A DNA stretch of 36,810 bases, from the NCBI GenBank assembly GCA_024638385.1, contig JAHEKJ010000025.1, positions 1 to 36,810 of the forward strand, written 5' to 3'. Positions 1 through 8,953 of the stretch are shown here, piece by piece; the first letter of the stretch is position 1; every line of letters begins with the position of its first letter. The translations under genes and the position numbers were made by a program. The stretch comes from Gammaproteobacteria bacterium. GTDB taxonomy: Bacteria; Pseudomonadota; Gammaproteobacteria; GCA-001735895. Below the pieces are notes generated by a model. The model saw nothing but the letters and a program-made list of their open reading frames with translations. It ran no database searches and was not told the DNA's origin.

Positions 1-1706
1 TGCGCGACCTCGCTGCCGTCGGTGTCGATCAGCTTGATTCCGCGCAGGATCTGTTCCTGCATCAGCTCGCGGTAGCGGTCCTGGCGATGCTCGCGCTTGG
101 CGATCGCGCGCTCGATATCCTCGAGTCGAACGGATTCGCTGCCGGCCTTGCCCGCCCAGTAGTCGGCCTCGTTGAGCAGGTCGCGCACGCTTTCGACGTG
201 CAGCGACAGCTTCTCGGCATCGCCGGCATCGCGCGAGGCTTCCTCGACGACCCGGGCGACGGCGTCGCGGCCGAGCGGCCGCAGGCCGCAATCACGCTGG
301 ATCGACGCCAGCAGCCTGGCGAAATCGCGGATCGTGTCGGCGCCGCGCGGCGTCGTCGTCGAGAAATCGGCGGTGACCTTGAACAGCTCGCTGAACTCGG
401 GATCGAGCGCCTCGAGTAAATAGTAGAGTCGCGGTTCGCCGGCCAGGATCACCTTGACCTCGAGCGGCACCGATTCCGGTTCGAGCGACACCGTGTTGGC
501 GAGGCTCAGCATCTGTTCGAGCGACTGGATCTTGATTTCGCCGGCCTTGAGCGCCCGTTTCAGGCCTTCCCAGGCGAAGCCGTGGCGCAGCAACTTGTCG
601 GCGTCGAGGATCAGGTAACCGCCGTTGGCGCGGTGCAGGGCCCCCGGCTTGATCAGCGTGAAATTGGTCACCAGGGTACCCATTTGCGACAGGTACTCGA
701 CGCGGCCGGTCAGGTTCTGGTAGGTGGGGTTATCTTCGTAGACGATCGGCGCGCCGGTCGACTCCGTGTGGTCGACGATGACGTTGACGCTGTACTGGTA
801 AAACTGGCTGACCCGGGCGGCGACGTTTTCGAGATCGGGCGCGGGCTCCGACGGCAGGAAGGCCTCGACGTTGCCGATGGCATGCCGCTTGACCTCGCCG
901 AGATATTCCATCACGTTGGGCTGCTCGCCGTAGCGCTGCTCGATCCAGCTCATCAGCTGCTCGACCGCGTGGCGCGTGAACTCCTCGTTCAGCGCCTTGA
1001 CCTTTTGATGATGCTCGCGCTGCAGCAGCGGCAGGTCGCGGATGACGTCCTGCAGCTTGCGCTGCAGTTCGGCGACCAGTTTCTCGATCCGCTGCTGTTC
1101 TTCCGGCGGCAGTTTTTCGAATGCCTTCTGATCGAGCGGGCGCCCGTCGACCACCGGCGCGAGGGTATAGCCCGCCGGCGTGCGCATGATGGTGATGCCC
1201 TTCTCCTCGGCCTCGGCGCCGAGTTCGCTGAAGGCCTGCTCCTGCTGGTCCTGCAGTTCCTGCTCGATTTCCTCGCGGCGGTTGCGGTATTCCTCGCCCT
1301 GGAAGGTCGCCGGCAGCGACGTTAGCAAGTCCTCGACGAGAGACTCCATGTCGTGGCGCAGTTGCTGCCCCATGCCGGCCGGCAGCTCGAGGATGCGAGG
1401 TTTTTGCGGGGTGTCGAAATTATTGACGTAACACCAGTCCGAGCGGCTGTCCTCGGCGCGCGTGCGGCCTGCCAGGATATGCCGCACCGCTTCCTGCTTG
1501 CCGAAACCCGACTCGCCGACGACGAACAGGTTGAAACCCTCCTGCGCGATGTCGACGCCGAATTCGATCGCCTCCCACGCGCGTTCCTGGCCGAGCGGCT
1601 GGCGCAACGGCTCGAGTTCGTCGGTCGACTCGAAGTCGAACTGGCCCGTGTCGCACGCCTGGTATAGCGCGTCGACCCCGAATGCCTCGATTGCCTTCTT
1701 TACCAT
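1..1706 (-). CDS. LonB/LonC-type ATP-dependent protease, partial (C-terminus outside window)
   Basis: The reverse strand reads open for 568 codons from ATG at 1706 to the left edge. The protein starts MVKKAIEAFG and has a Walker A motif GESGFGK at residues 64-70. A long charged coiled-coil-like stretch follows (about residues 150-280), then YLILDADKLL and LEVKVILAGEP, typical of the AAA part of the Lon-related COG1067 family (LonB of archaea, YcbZ-like proteins of gammaproteobacteria). Family members carry a C-terminal Ser-Lys protease domain, which must lie beyond position 1, so the catalytic residues cannot be checked. A purine-rich GGGGGAT stretch lies about 10 nt before the ATG. The RAYT unit sits immediately upstream, with its left repeat end only 59 bp from the start codon. 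Family assignment is firm; substrate and role are unknown. Confidence 0.85.
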   Translation of the reverse strand, partial: MVKKAIEAFGVDALYQACDTGQFDFESTDELEPLRQPLGQERAWEAIEFGVDIAQEGFNLFVVGESGFGKQEAVRHILAGRTRAEDSRSDWCYVNNFDTPQKPRILELPAGMGQQLRHDMESLVEDLLTSLPATFQGEEYRNRREEIEQELQDQQEQAFSELGAEAEEKGITIMRTPAGYTLAPVVDGRPLDQKAFEKLPPEEQQRIEKLVAELQRKLQDVIRDLPLLQREHHQKVKALNEEFTRHAVEQLMSWIEQRYGEQPNVMEYLGEVKRHAIGNVEAFLPSEPAPDLENVAARVSQFYQYSVNVIVDHTESTGAPIVYEDNPTYQNLTGRVEYLSQMGTLVTNFTLIKPGALHRANGGYLILDADKLLRHGFAWEGLKRALKAGEIKIQSLEQMLSLANTVSLEPESVPLEVKVILAGEPRLYYLLEALDPEFSELFKVTADFSTTTPRGADTIRDFARLLASIQRDCGLRPLGRDAVARVVEEASRDAGDAEKLSLHVESVRDLLNEADYWAGKAGSESVRLEDIERAIAKREHRQDRYRELMQEQILRGIKLIDTDGSEVA

Positions 1707-1764
1707 CGCCGGATTATCCCCCGAAAATCGCCCGCTGAATCGACCTGGATCAATTGTATCCGGT

Positions 1765-1790
1765 GAATTATGGTGACAGTTAACTTAATT
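1765..1790. repeat. Left 26-bp inverted repeat of the RAYT unit
   Basis: An exact reverse complement of 2544-2569. It overlaps the 3' end of the transposase gene: the TAA stop (1780-1782 on the complement) and the last few codons lie inside the repeat. Confidence 0.9.
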
Positions 1791-2445
1791 CCGCCGGTCT
1801 CGGTCCGGGTTTCAGTTTCTGCAAACGGCGTTGCGTTAGTCGTTCGAGCGCGTTGATAAAATTGTTGTCGCCCGCGGGTCGGCCGCTCCGGCTGTGTTTT
1901 CGAATGATGTCGTTTGTGATTTCAGTTTCGCGGGATGAAAGATACTGCCCCCAGTTATCGATACGTTCCAGCATCGGGCGCACATCGACAATACCATCGC
2001 CCTGCCCGCTGAGGTGCGCTGCGGCACTGGACCATTTCCAGTCGCGTGCCGTGATACAGAGCTTTGCTCTTACCGGATTGAGCTCGACGTAGCGCACGGC
2101 TGCGCGTAAATGGCATTCATCCATAACATAGGAATGGAAACGCTCCTGCCACAGGTGCCCTTTCCAGCGGTTACGACGGTTTACCTCCATCGCATATTGC
2201 CGATGCGGCTGAGCGAGAAATTTCGATAGCCCCTGATCCGTTTCCGGGACGACCACCAGGTGAACATGGTTCGGCATCAGACAATACGCCCATACCGCTA
2301 CGCCCGCTTTTACTTTCGCGTCCTGCAGAAGATCAAGATAAAGCTGATAGTCGCGGCCGGTGAAGAATGTTTGCTGTCGTCGACAGCCGCGTTGAGTGAC
2401 GTGATGCGGGAAGCCCGGGGCGACTACCCTGGCGATCCTTGCCAT
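1780..2445 (-). CDS. REP-associated tyrosine transposase (Y1_Tnp / IS200-like family)
   Basis: A 221-aa protein starting MARIARVVAPGFPHHVTQRG, the usual opening of RAYT proteins. The HUH metal-binding motif is H60-V-H62 within LMPNHVHLVV, and the likely nucleophile is Y119 in RYVELNPVRA. These residues define the single-strand DNA nicking and joining domain shared with IS200/IS605 TnpA. RAYTs act on palindromic REP-type sequences. The start is well supported by GGAGG 7 nt upstream of the ATG (GGAGGTTAACCATG on the complement). The gene appears intact, so it may be active. The position where many relatives carry QRGNRR reads QRGCRR here. The stop codon falls within the left inverted repeat. 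Confidence 0.9.
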   Translation of the reverse strand: MARIARVVAPGFPHHVTQRGCRRQQTFFTGRDYQLYLDLLQDAKVKAGVAVWAYCLMPNHVHLVVVPETDQGLSKFLAQPHRQYAMEVNRRNRWKGHLWQERFHSYVMDECHLRAAVRYVELNPVRAKLCITARDWKWSSAAAHLSGQGDGIVDVRPMLERIDNWGQYLSSRETEITNDIIRKHSRSGRPAGDNNFINALERLTQRRLQKLKPGPRPAELS

Positions 2446-2455
2446 GGTTAACCTC

Positions 2456-2516
2456 CATATCGAATTAGCGATGTAATCTTAACGCCTTAGCGACTGCAAA
2501 TTAGCATATCGAATTA
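2456..2516. repeat. Short direct repeats upstream of the RAYT gene
   Basis: CATATCGAATTA occurs at 2456-2467 and again at 2505-2516, in the AT-rich leader between the transposase start and the right inverted repeat. It is probably part of the element's own promoter or recognition region. No function can be assigned. Confidence 0.4.
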
Positions 2517-2543
2517 CTAAAGCAAACTCGTCGAAGTAGCTGC

Positions 2544-2569
2544 AATTAAGTTAACTGTCACCATAATTC
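2544..2569. repeat. Right 26-bp inverted repeat of the RAYT unit
   Basis: An exact reverse complement of 1765-1790. It is followed after one base by a second copy of ACCATAATTC (2571-2580), a direct duplication of part of the arm (2560-2569). Confidence 0.9.
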
Positions 2570-2570
2570 C

Positions 2571-2772
2571 ACCATAATTCGGACGCGGTCACTCAATAGC
2601 ATTTGTTCGGTGTCTGCTATAGCTGTGTTGCAGTTAGACTCCTGCACTGTTGATGTGCCGCCTTGATTCAAGTCCGAATCGCACCGGGCAAGGGTATTTG
2701 AAAGGCTGACCATGCGGCTAGTCCGGTCCTGTTCCTGCTCGAGCACGGGAGACCAGGTTGGCCCCGGAAAAC
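2571..2772. other. Intergenic stretch without a recognised gene
   Basis: About 200 bp between the RAYT unit and the groEL terminator. The minus strand has a 51-codon open frame from ATG 2713 to 2558 (MVSLSNTLARCDSDLNQGG...). It has no convincing ribosome binding site, and its 3' end runs into the right inverted repeat. It has no family I recognise and could be a remnant of a gene interrupted by the element, or chance. No tRNA-like fold was evident. Confidence 0.3.
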
Positions 2773-2798
2773 AAAAGCCCCGCAATTGCGGGGCTTTT
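2773..2798 (-). terminator. Rho-independent terminator of groESL
   Basis: A perfect hairpin, AAAAGCCCCGC - AATT - GCGGGGCTTTT, located 29 bp past the groEL stop. The G+C-rich stem is flanked by A and T runs on both sides, so it could work in either direction. Confidence 0.9.
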
Positions 2799-2826
2799 GG
2801 TCTTTCCGTGGTGACGGAGGATGGCC

Positions 2827-4500
<1,674 letters not shown>

Positions 4501-4788
4501 TTATTCAACTATCGCGATGATGTCATCTTCGCGCATGATCAGCAGTTCCTCGCCGTCGACCTTGATCTCGGTGCCGGAGTACTTGCCGAAATAAACGGTG
4601 TCGCCGACCTTGACGTCCAGCGAACGCACGTCGCCGGAATCGGTGATCTTGCCGTTACCAACCGCGAGGATTTCGCCCATGCTGGGCTTTTCGGTTGCGG
4701 TGTCGGGAATCACGATGCCACCGGCGGTGGTCCGCTCTTCCTCTTTGCGCCTGACGATGACTCGGTCATGCAGGGGACGAATATTCAT
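4501..4788 (-). CDS. groS: Co-chaperonin GroES (Hsp10)
   Basis: A 95-aa protein starting [18 protein letters not shown]. It has the mobile loop [16 protein letters not shown] and the conserved [10 protein letters not shown] segment. The heptameric GroES lid caps GroEL and closes the folding chamber. It is the first gene of the groESL operon. GGAG sits about 13 nt before the ATG. The roughly 96-nt leader holds a strong hairpin and, at its 5' end, the CIRCE operator. Confidence 0.99.
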   Translation of the reverse strand: MNIRPLHDRVIVRRKEEERTTAGGIVIPDTATEKPSMGEILAVGNGKITDSGDVRSLDVKVGDTVYFGKYSGTEIKVDGEELLIMREDDIIAIVE

Positions 4789-4822
4789 GCTTGCTTCGCT
4801 CCATATGTATCGTTAAGGTTTC

Positions 4823-4838
4823 CCACCCCGAGGGGTGG
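4823..4838 (-). promoter_or_regulatory. Stable hairpin in the groES leader
   Basis: On the transcript strand, CCACCC - CUCG - GGGUGG makes a six-pair G+C-rich stem with a four-base loop, about 35 nt upstream of the groES start. It does not cover the ribosome binding site. It may stabilise the mRNA; a regulatory role is only inference. Confidence 0.4.
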
Positions 4839-4858
4839 CCCCAAGCTTGTTCCGCGAG

Positions 4859-4885
4859 TTAGCACTCGCCTATTGAGAGTGCTAA
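4859..4885. promoter_or_regulatory. CIRCE operator (HrcA binding site)
   Basis: TTAGCACTC (4859-4867), a nine-base spacer (4868-4876) and GAGTGCTAA (4877-4885): an exact match to the CIRCE consensus. HrcA binds this inverted repeat and represses groESL until heat shock. It overlaps the predicted transcription start just after the -10 box. hrcA itself is not in the window. Confidence 0.95.
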
Positions 4886-4912
4886 TAATATTCAGCGCTC
4901 CAGACTAGTCAA
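4885..4912 (-). promoter_or_regulatory. Sigma70-type promoter of groESL
   Basis: On the minus strand, TTGACT (-35, complement of 4907-4912), a 16-bp spacer and TATTAT (-10, complement of 4885-4890). The CIRCE repeat follows directly, as expected for HrcA-repressed vegetative promoters. No sigma32-type box was recognised. Confidence 0.75.
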
Positions 4913-4988
4913 GCCAGTTGGGGGAAAATTGTCGGTTTTCAAGCCCGATCAGCGCAAATCGGTGCCGCAAGCACCGAATTCACGGTAA

Positions 4989-5426
4989 TCAGTCTTCGCG
5001 CCGGTACTTGACGCCGTCGATCACGTCGCCGTCGCGACGCTGGCCGCTGCTGCGGACCTGCACGCCGGCGCTGACGACGAGCCGCGCGGCGAGGCGCCGC
5101 ACCAGCCATCTGCGGGTCGGCGGCAGCAACAGCAGGAAACCGACCGCGTCGGTGAAAAACCCGGGGGTCAGCAGCAACGCGCCGGCGACCACCAGGCCCA
5201 TGCCTTCGAGCAGTTCCTGCGCCGGCAACTCGTCGTGCTCGAGCTTTTGCCGCGCGCGCAGCAGCGTCGACAGCCCCTGCAGGCGTAACAGCCAGACGCC
5301 GATAACCGCGGTCAGCACGACCAGCGCGATGGTCCAGCCGGCGCCGATCACCTGGCCGACCTTGATCAGCAGGTAGATTTCGACGATCGGAACGATCAGG
5401 AATGCCAGTGCCAGAATGGGAAACAT
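4989..5426 (-). CDS. fxsA: FxsA family inner-membrane protein
   Basis: A 145-aa protein starting MFPILALAFLIVPIVEIYLL, the FxsA signature opening. Three or four hydrophobic segments follow, including LVVAGALLLTPGFFTDAVG, with an Arg-rich cytoplasmic tail. In E. coli, FxsA overproduction relieves F-plasmid exclusion of phage T7; its normal role is unknown. An upstream in-frame start at 5501 would add 25 residues unlike the family. ATG 5426 is preferred because it gives the family N-terminus and has GGCGGCGAG upstream. It lies next to groES, as in several gammaproteobacteria, and diverges from cutA. Confidence 0.9.
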   Translation of the reverse strand: MFPILALAFLIVPIVEIYLLIKVGQVIGAGWTIALVVLTAVIGVWLLRLQGLSTLLRARQKLEHDELPAQELLEGMGLVVAGALLLTPGFFTDAVGFLLLLPPTRRWLVRRLAARLVVSAGVQVRSSGQRRDGDVIDGVKYRRED

Positions 5427-5468
5427 CGATAACTCGCCGCCTCGACGGAAGCAGGGACAGGATAAGGG

Positions 5469-5488
5469 ATTATTACCAGAGTAATAAT
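5469..5488. promoter_or_regulatory. Palindrome in the fxsA-cutA divergent region
   Basis: ATTATTAC (5469-5476), CAGA, GTAATAAT (5481-5488): a perfect 8-bp inverted repeat with a 4-bp spacer in an AT-rich patch. It lies 43 bp upstream of fxsA and 60 bp upstream of cutA. It resembles a dimeric repressor operator, but I do not recognise a specific regulator. Confidence 0.4.
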
Positions 5489-5547
5489 GTACTCGGAGCA
5501 AACTGGGGTTAGCATATCATTAATTCAACCGCCGACGGCCAATTCCG

Positions 5548-5865
5548 ATGTCCTCCCGATACCTGGTAATCACCTCCTGGCCCGATCTCGACGGCGCGAA
5601 AGCGCAGGCGCGCGACTGGATCGAACAAAAACTCGCCGCCAGCGTGAACATTTTGCCGGCGATGGACTCTATTTACCGTTGGCGAGGCAAGCTGCGCGAA
5701 GGCCGGGAGCACAAGATTTTCATCAAGACCCATGAATCGCGGCTGGACGAACTTCGGCGCCGAATCAGGGCCGCTCATCCCTATGAAACCGCCGAAATCC
5801 TGTGTTTTGAGATAGACTCGGGAGATCAGGATTATTTTGACTGGATCGACGCTTCGACCCGATGA
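5548..5865 (+). CDS. cutA: Divalent-cation tolerance protein CutA
   Basis: A 105-aa protein with the CutA1 signature: ASVNILPAMDSIYRWRGKL, then IKTHESRLDELRRRIRAAHP and YETAEILCFEI. CutA forms a very stable ferredoxin-like trimer. Mutants of E. coli cutA affect copper tolerance, though the molecular role is unsettled. Its last four bases overlap the dsbD start, the same cutA-dsbD order as in E. coli, where cutA is also next to dsbD (dipZ). Translational coupling is likely. Confidence 0.95.
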   Translation: MSSRYLVITSWPDLDGAKAQARDWIEQKLAASVNILPAMDSIYRWRGKLREGREHKIFIKTHESRLDELRRRIRAAHPYETAEILCFEIDSGDQDYFDWIDASTR

Positions 5866-8288
5866 AAGGATTTAAGACGACCTTTGCCTGGCTGCTGCTA
5901 GGCCTCGGCCTGCTCGGCGGTATTGCCACCGCGCAGGACGACGAGCTGCTGCCGCCCGAGCAGGCTTTCGCGCTCCAGGCGTGGCTCGACGGCGATCGCC
6001 TGGTCGCCGAGTACGCGATCGCGCCGGGCTACTATATGTACCGCCAGCGCTTCGAGTTCGTCGTCGATCCGGACGACGGCGAGGTTCGCGTCGAGGCGCT
6101 GCGCATTCCGCCGGGAAAGCGCAAGGTCGACGAATTTTTCGGCGAGGTCGAGACCTACCGCGACCGCGTGCGGATCGAACTGCCGCTGGCCTTCGCCGGC
6201 GCCGAGCCGCCGCCGTTTCGGCTGCGCGCGACCAGCCAGGGCTGTGCCGACATCGGCGTCTGCTACCCGCCGCTCAAACAGGCGCTCGCGGTCGATCCGA
6301 ACGCCGGCGGCCGCTTCCTGCCGACCGCGTGGACCGGCACCGACCCCGAACCGGCCGCCGGCGACGCCGACGTCGAGATGCTCAAGTCGCTGCTCGGCGA
6401 GGTCACGGCCAATCTCGAACGGCAAAACGCGACCGGCGCGAGCGCGGCGGGCGAAGACGGCGCCGACGCGCTGTCGGTGCTGCAGTCGCTCGGCGACGAA
6501 ATGGGGCTCGGCGGCGACGACGAAATCCTGCACCCGGACGAAGCCTTCATCCTGTCGGCGCGGCTCGACGCCAACAACGTCATTCGCAGCAACATCCTGC
6601 TCGCCGACGATATCTATCTCTACCGCGACAAGGTCCGCATCGCGCTCCTCGACGGCGAGGGCCACCAGGTCGGGCCGATATCGCTGCCTCGCGGCAAGAT
6701 CAAGAACGACGAGTTCTTCGGCCCGATGGAAGTCATCTATGGCCAGCTCGACGTCGCGATCCCGATGATCTCCGCGCCCGACGCGAGCGACCGCTTCCGG
6801 CTGTCCTACCAGTACCAGGGCTGCGTCGAGGACCGCATCTGTTATCCCCCGATCACCAAGTATCTCGACGTCGACGCGGGCCAGGGCCTGATCCGCGTCG
6901 TCGGCGAACTCGACGCGACCGCCGCGGCGAATCCGTGGCAGGGCGTCTCGACCAGCGGCGCCGACGCGCCGGTATCGGAACAGTATCGCTATACCCAGTT
7001 CCTCGAGAACAAGGGCTTCTGGGTCATCGTCGGCCTGTTCTACCTCGCCGGTCTCGGCCTGACGTTCACGCCCTGCGTGTTCCCGATGATCCCGATCCTG
7101 TCGAGCATCATCGCCGGCCAGGGCGAATCGATCACGACGACCAAGGCCTTCTCGCTGTCGCTGGTCTACGTGCTGTCGATGGCGGTGACCTACGCCACGG
7201 TCGGCGCGATCGCCGGTTACTACGGCAGCGAGTTCAATATCCAGATCTGGTTCCAGGACCCGGTCATCCTCGGCATCTTCGCGGCGATCTTCGTGCTGCT
7301 GTCGCTGTCGATGTTCGGCTTCTACGAATTGCAGTTGCCGAACGCGATCCAGTCGCGCCTGGTGGCGCTGTCCAACAGCCAGCAGGGCGGCACGTTGATC
7401 GGCGTCGGCCTGATGGGATTCTTCTCGGCGATCATCGTCGGCCCGTGCATCACCGCGCCGCTGGTCGGCGCGCTGTTCTACATCACCCAGACCCAGGACT
7501 GGCAACTCGGCGGCGGCGCGCTGTTCGCGCTCGGCCTCGGCATGGGAACGCCGCTGCTGATCATCGGCACCTCGGCCGGCAACCTGCTGCCGCGGGCGGG
7601 CGCGTGGATGGACCAGGTCAAGGCCGCCTTCGGCATCGTACTGCTCGGCGTCGCGATCTGGTTGCTCGAGCGGATTCTGCCGGTCGGCGTCACGATGGCG
7701 CTGATCGCCGCGCTGTTGATCGCTTCGGCGATCTACCTCGGCGCGCTCGACAGCCTCGATGCCTCGGCTTCCGGCTGGCGTCGCTTCACCAAGGCGGTCG
7801 GCCTGCTCGTGCTGCTTTACGGCGCCGCCTACCTGATCGGCGCGGCCGCCGGCAGCAAGGACCTGATCCAGCCGCTGCGCGGCGTCATCGCGGCATCGGG
7901 CGGCGAACGCGCGAGCCAGGCGCACCTTGAATTTCGCCGGATCAAGGGTCTCGACGGGCTACAGCTCGCGCTGAACGACTCGGTGAGCCAGGGCCGCACG
8001 ACAATGCTCGACTTCTATGCCGACTGGTGCATCTCGTGCAAGGAGATGGAACGCTACGCGTTCACACATCCCGAGGTGCTCGCCGCGCTCGACGGCACCG
8101 CGACGCTGCAGGCCGACGTCACCGCCAACGACCGCGAGGATACGCGGCTGATGAGTTCGCTCGGCATCTACGGCCCGCCTGCGATCCTGTTTTTCGACGC
8201 CGCGGGCAACGAGATCAGGCACCGGCGCGTGGTCGGCGAAATGTCGGGCGAAAAGTTCGCCGCGCACGTCGTCGCGACCTTTCAGTGA
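5862..8288 (+). CDS. dsbD: Thiol:disulfide interchange protein DsbD with duplicated N-terminal alpha domain
   Basis: An 808-aa protein, about 240 residues longer than E. coli DsbD. It moves electrons from cytoplasmic thioredoxin across the inner membrane to periplasmic partners (DsbC, cytochrome-maturation proteins). A signal peptide occupies residues 1-24. Two tandem alpha (DsbD_N-like) domains follow: one at about 28-145 with C128 and C134 (QGCADIGVCYPP), and one at about 222-340 with C321 and C327 (QGCVEDRICYPP). The linker between them is Ala/Gly/Asp-rich. The membrane beta domain spans about 385-665, with C405 in FTPCVFPMIP and C529 in VGPCITAPL. The C-terminal gamma thioredoxin domain has C723-I-S-C726. 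All eight cysteines needed for relay are present. The second alpha domain is the unusual part. The gene overlaps the next one by GTGA. Confidence 0.95.
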   Translation: MKGFKTTFAWLLLGLGLLGGIATAQDDELLPPEQAFALQAWLDGDRLVAEYAIAPGYYMYRQRFEFVVDPDDGEVRVEALRIPPGKRKVDEFFGEVETYRDRVRIELPLAFAGAEPPPFRLRATSQGCADIGVCYPPLKQALAVDPNAGGRFLPTAWTGTDPEPAAGDADVEMLKSLLGEVTANLERQNATGASAAGEDGADALSVLQSLGDEMGLGGDDEILHPDEAFILSARLDANNVIRSNILLADDIYLYRDKVRIALLDGEGHQVGPISLPRGKIKNDEFFGPMEVIYGQLDVAIPMISAPDASDRFRLSYQYQGCVEDRICYPPITKYLDVDAGQGLIRVVGELDATAAANPWQGVSTSGADAPVSEQYRYTQFLENKGFWVIVGLFYLAGLGLTFTPCVFPMIPILSSIIAGQGESITTTKAFSLSLVYVLSMAVTYATVGAIAGYYGSEFNIQIWFQDPVILGIFAAIFVLLSLSMFGFYELQLPNAIQSRLVALSNSQQGGTLIGVGLMGFFSAIIVGPCITAPLVGALFYITQTQDWQLGGGALFALGLGMGTPLLIIGTSAGNLLPRAGAWMDQVKAAFGIVLLGVAIWLLERILPVGVTMALIAALLIASAIYLGALDSLDASASGWRRFTKAVGLLVLLYGAAYLIGAAAGSKDLIQPLRGVIAASGGERASQAHLEFRRIKGLDGLQLALNDSVSQGRTTMLDFYADWCISCKEMERYAFTHPEVLAALDGTATLQADVTANDREDTRLMSSLGIYGPPAILFFDAAGNEIRHRRVVGEMSGEKFAAHVVATFQ

Positions 8289-8818
8289 AAGCCGCCACGC
8301 CGTTGATCGGCGCGCTCGCGCTGGCGTCGCTGCTGGCCGGCATCGGCCTGTTCCTGTGGCTCGAACCGATGCTGCGCGAACCGCCGGCGAGCCCGTCGCC
8401 GGAACCCGAATTGCATGCGATTCCGTTGACCGGTGTCGACGGCCGCAAGCAATTGCTCGGCGACTGGCGCGGACAGATCCTGATCGTCAACTTCTGGGCG
8501 ACCTGGTGCGTGCCCTGCCGGCGCGAGATTCCGACCCTGATCGAGTTCCAGCGGGAGCATGCCGGGCGCGGCGTGCGCGTCATCGGCATCGCCTTCGACG
8601 GCGCCGAGCCGGTGCGCCGCTTCGCCCGCGAGTACGCGATCGACTACCCGCTGTTTCTCGCCGGCAATGGCATCACGATGTACAACGCCGCCCTCGGCAA
8701 CTCGAGCGGCGCGCTGCCGTTTACCGCGGTGCTCGATCGCGACCTGCGCATTTACGGCCGCCACACCGGCGAGGTCAGCCGGTCGCAGCTCGATGGCTGG
8801 CTCGCCGCGATAGAGTAG
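8285..8818 (+). CDS. TlpA/ResA-like membrane-anchored thioredoxin
   Basis: A 177-aa protein from a GTG start that overlaps the dsbD stop (GTGA). An N-terminal membrane anchor (about residues 5-27) is followed by a Pro-rich spacer and a periplasmic thioredoxin-like domain. The active site is WC75VPC78 in NFWATWCVPCRREIPTLIEF, and the cis-Pro loop is GALPFTAVLD. TlpA, ResA and CcmG-type proteins keep periplasmic thiols reduced, often for cytochrome c assembly, and take electrons from DsbD or CcdA. Overlap with dsbD makes it the probable electron acceptor of that protein. Its final target is not shown by the context. Confidence 0.9.
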   Translation: MKAATPLIGALALASLLAGIGLFLWLEPMLREPPASPSPEPELHAIPLTGVDGRKQLLGDWRGQILIVNFWATWCVPCRREIPTLIEFQREHAGRGVRVIGIAFDGAEPVRRFAREYAIDYPLFLAGNGITMYNAALGNSSGALPFTAVLDRDLRIYGRHTGEVSRSQLDGWLAAIE

Positions 8819-8953
8819 CCCTCCAGCCCGTGAGCGTGGGTTCATATGTCGCAAACTTCGCCAATCTGGCAGTAAAATCGCGAAAACTGGACTCAATCTT
8901 GTCGTTATGCAAAAATCACGCGGAATTTCTTCCGAGGCGCGGAAACCGCGATA

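Larger units (their letters stand above)
1765..2569. mobile_element. RAYT unit bounded by perfect 26-bp inverted repeats
   Basis: Positions 1765-1790 and 2544-2569 are exact reverse complements over 26 bp, with mismatching bases on both sides. The left copy contains GGTGACAGTTAACTTAATT. Between them lies a single Y1-type transposase gene on the minus strand. The unit is less G+C-rich than its neighbours. No target-site duplication is evident. The stretch next to the right end (2571-2580) repeats ten bases of the repeat arm in direct orientation. The unit separates the Lon-like gene from the groESL block. Whether it is a mobile unit or a domesticated RAYT with its cognate repeats cannot be decided from one copy. 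Confidence 0.75.

Noticed and set aside
2558-2785. 75-codon minus-strand frame upstream of the RAYT unit
   Set aside because: Its first codon is a TTG inside the groEL terminator, and there is no ribosome site or known family. Only the shorter 51-codon version is kept as a weak possibility.
4823-4838. RNA thermometer in the groES leader
   Set aside because: The stem does not include the ribosome binding site or start codon, and CIRCE already explains heat control.
5898-7925. Long open frames opposite and alongside dsbD
   Set aside because: Both overlap DsbD, whose domains and catalytic cysteines are certain. The alternative translations are Arg/Asp-rich low-complexity shadows.
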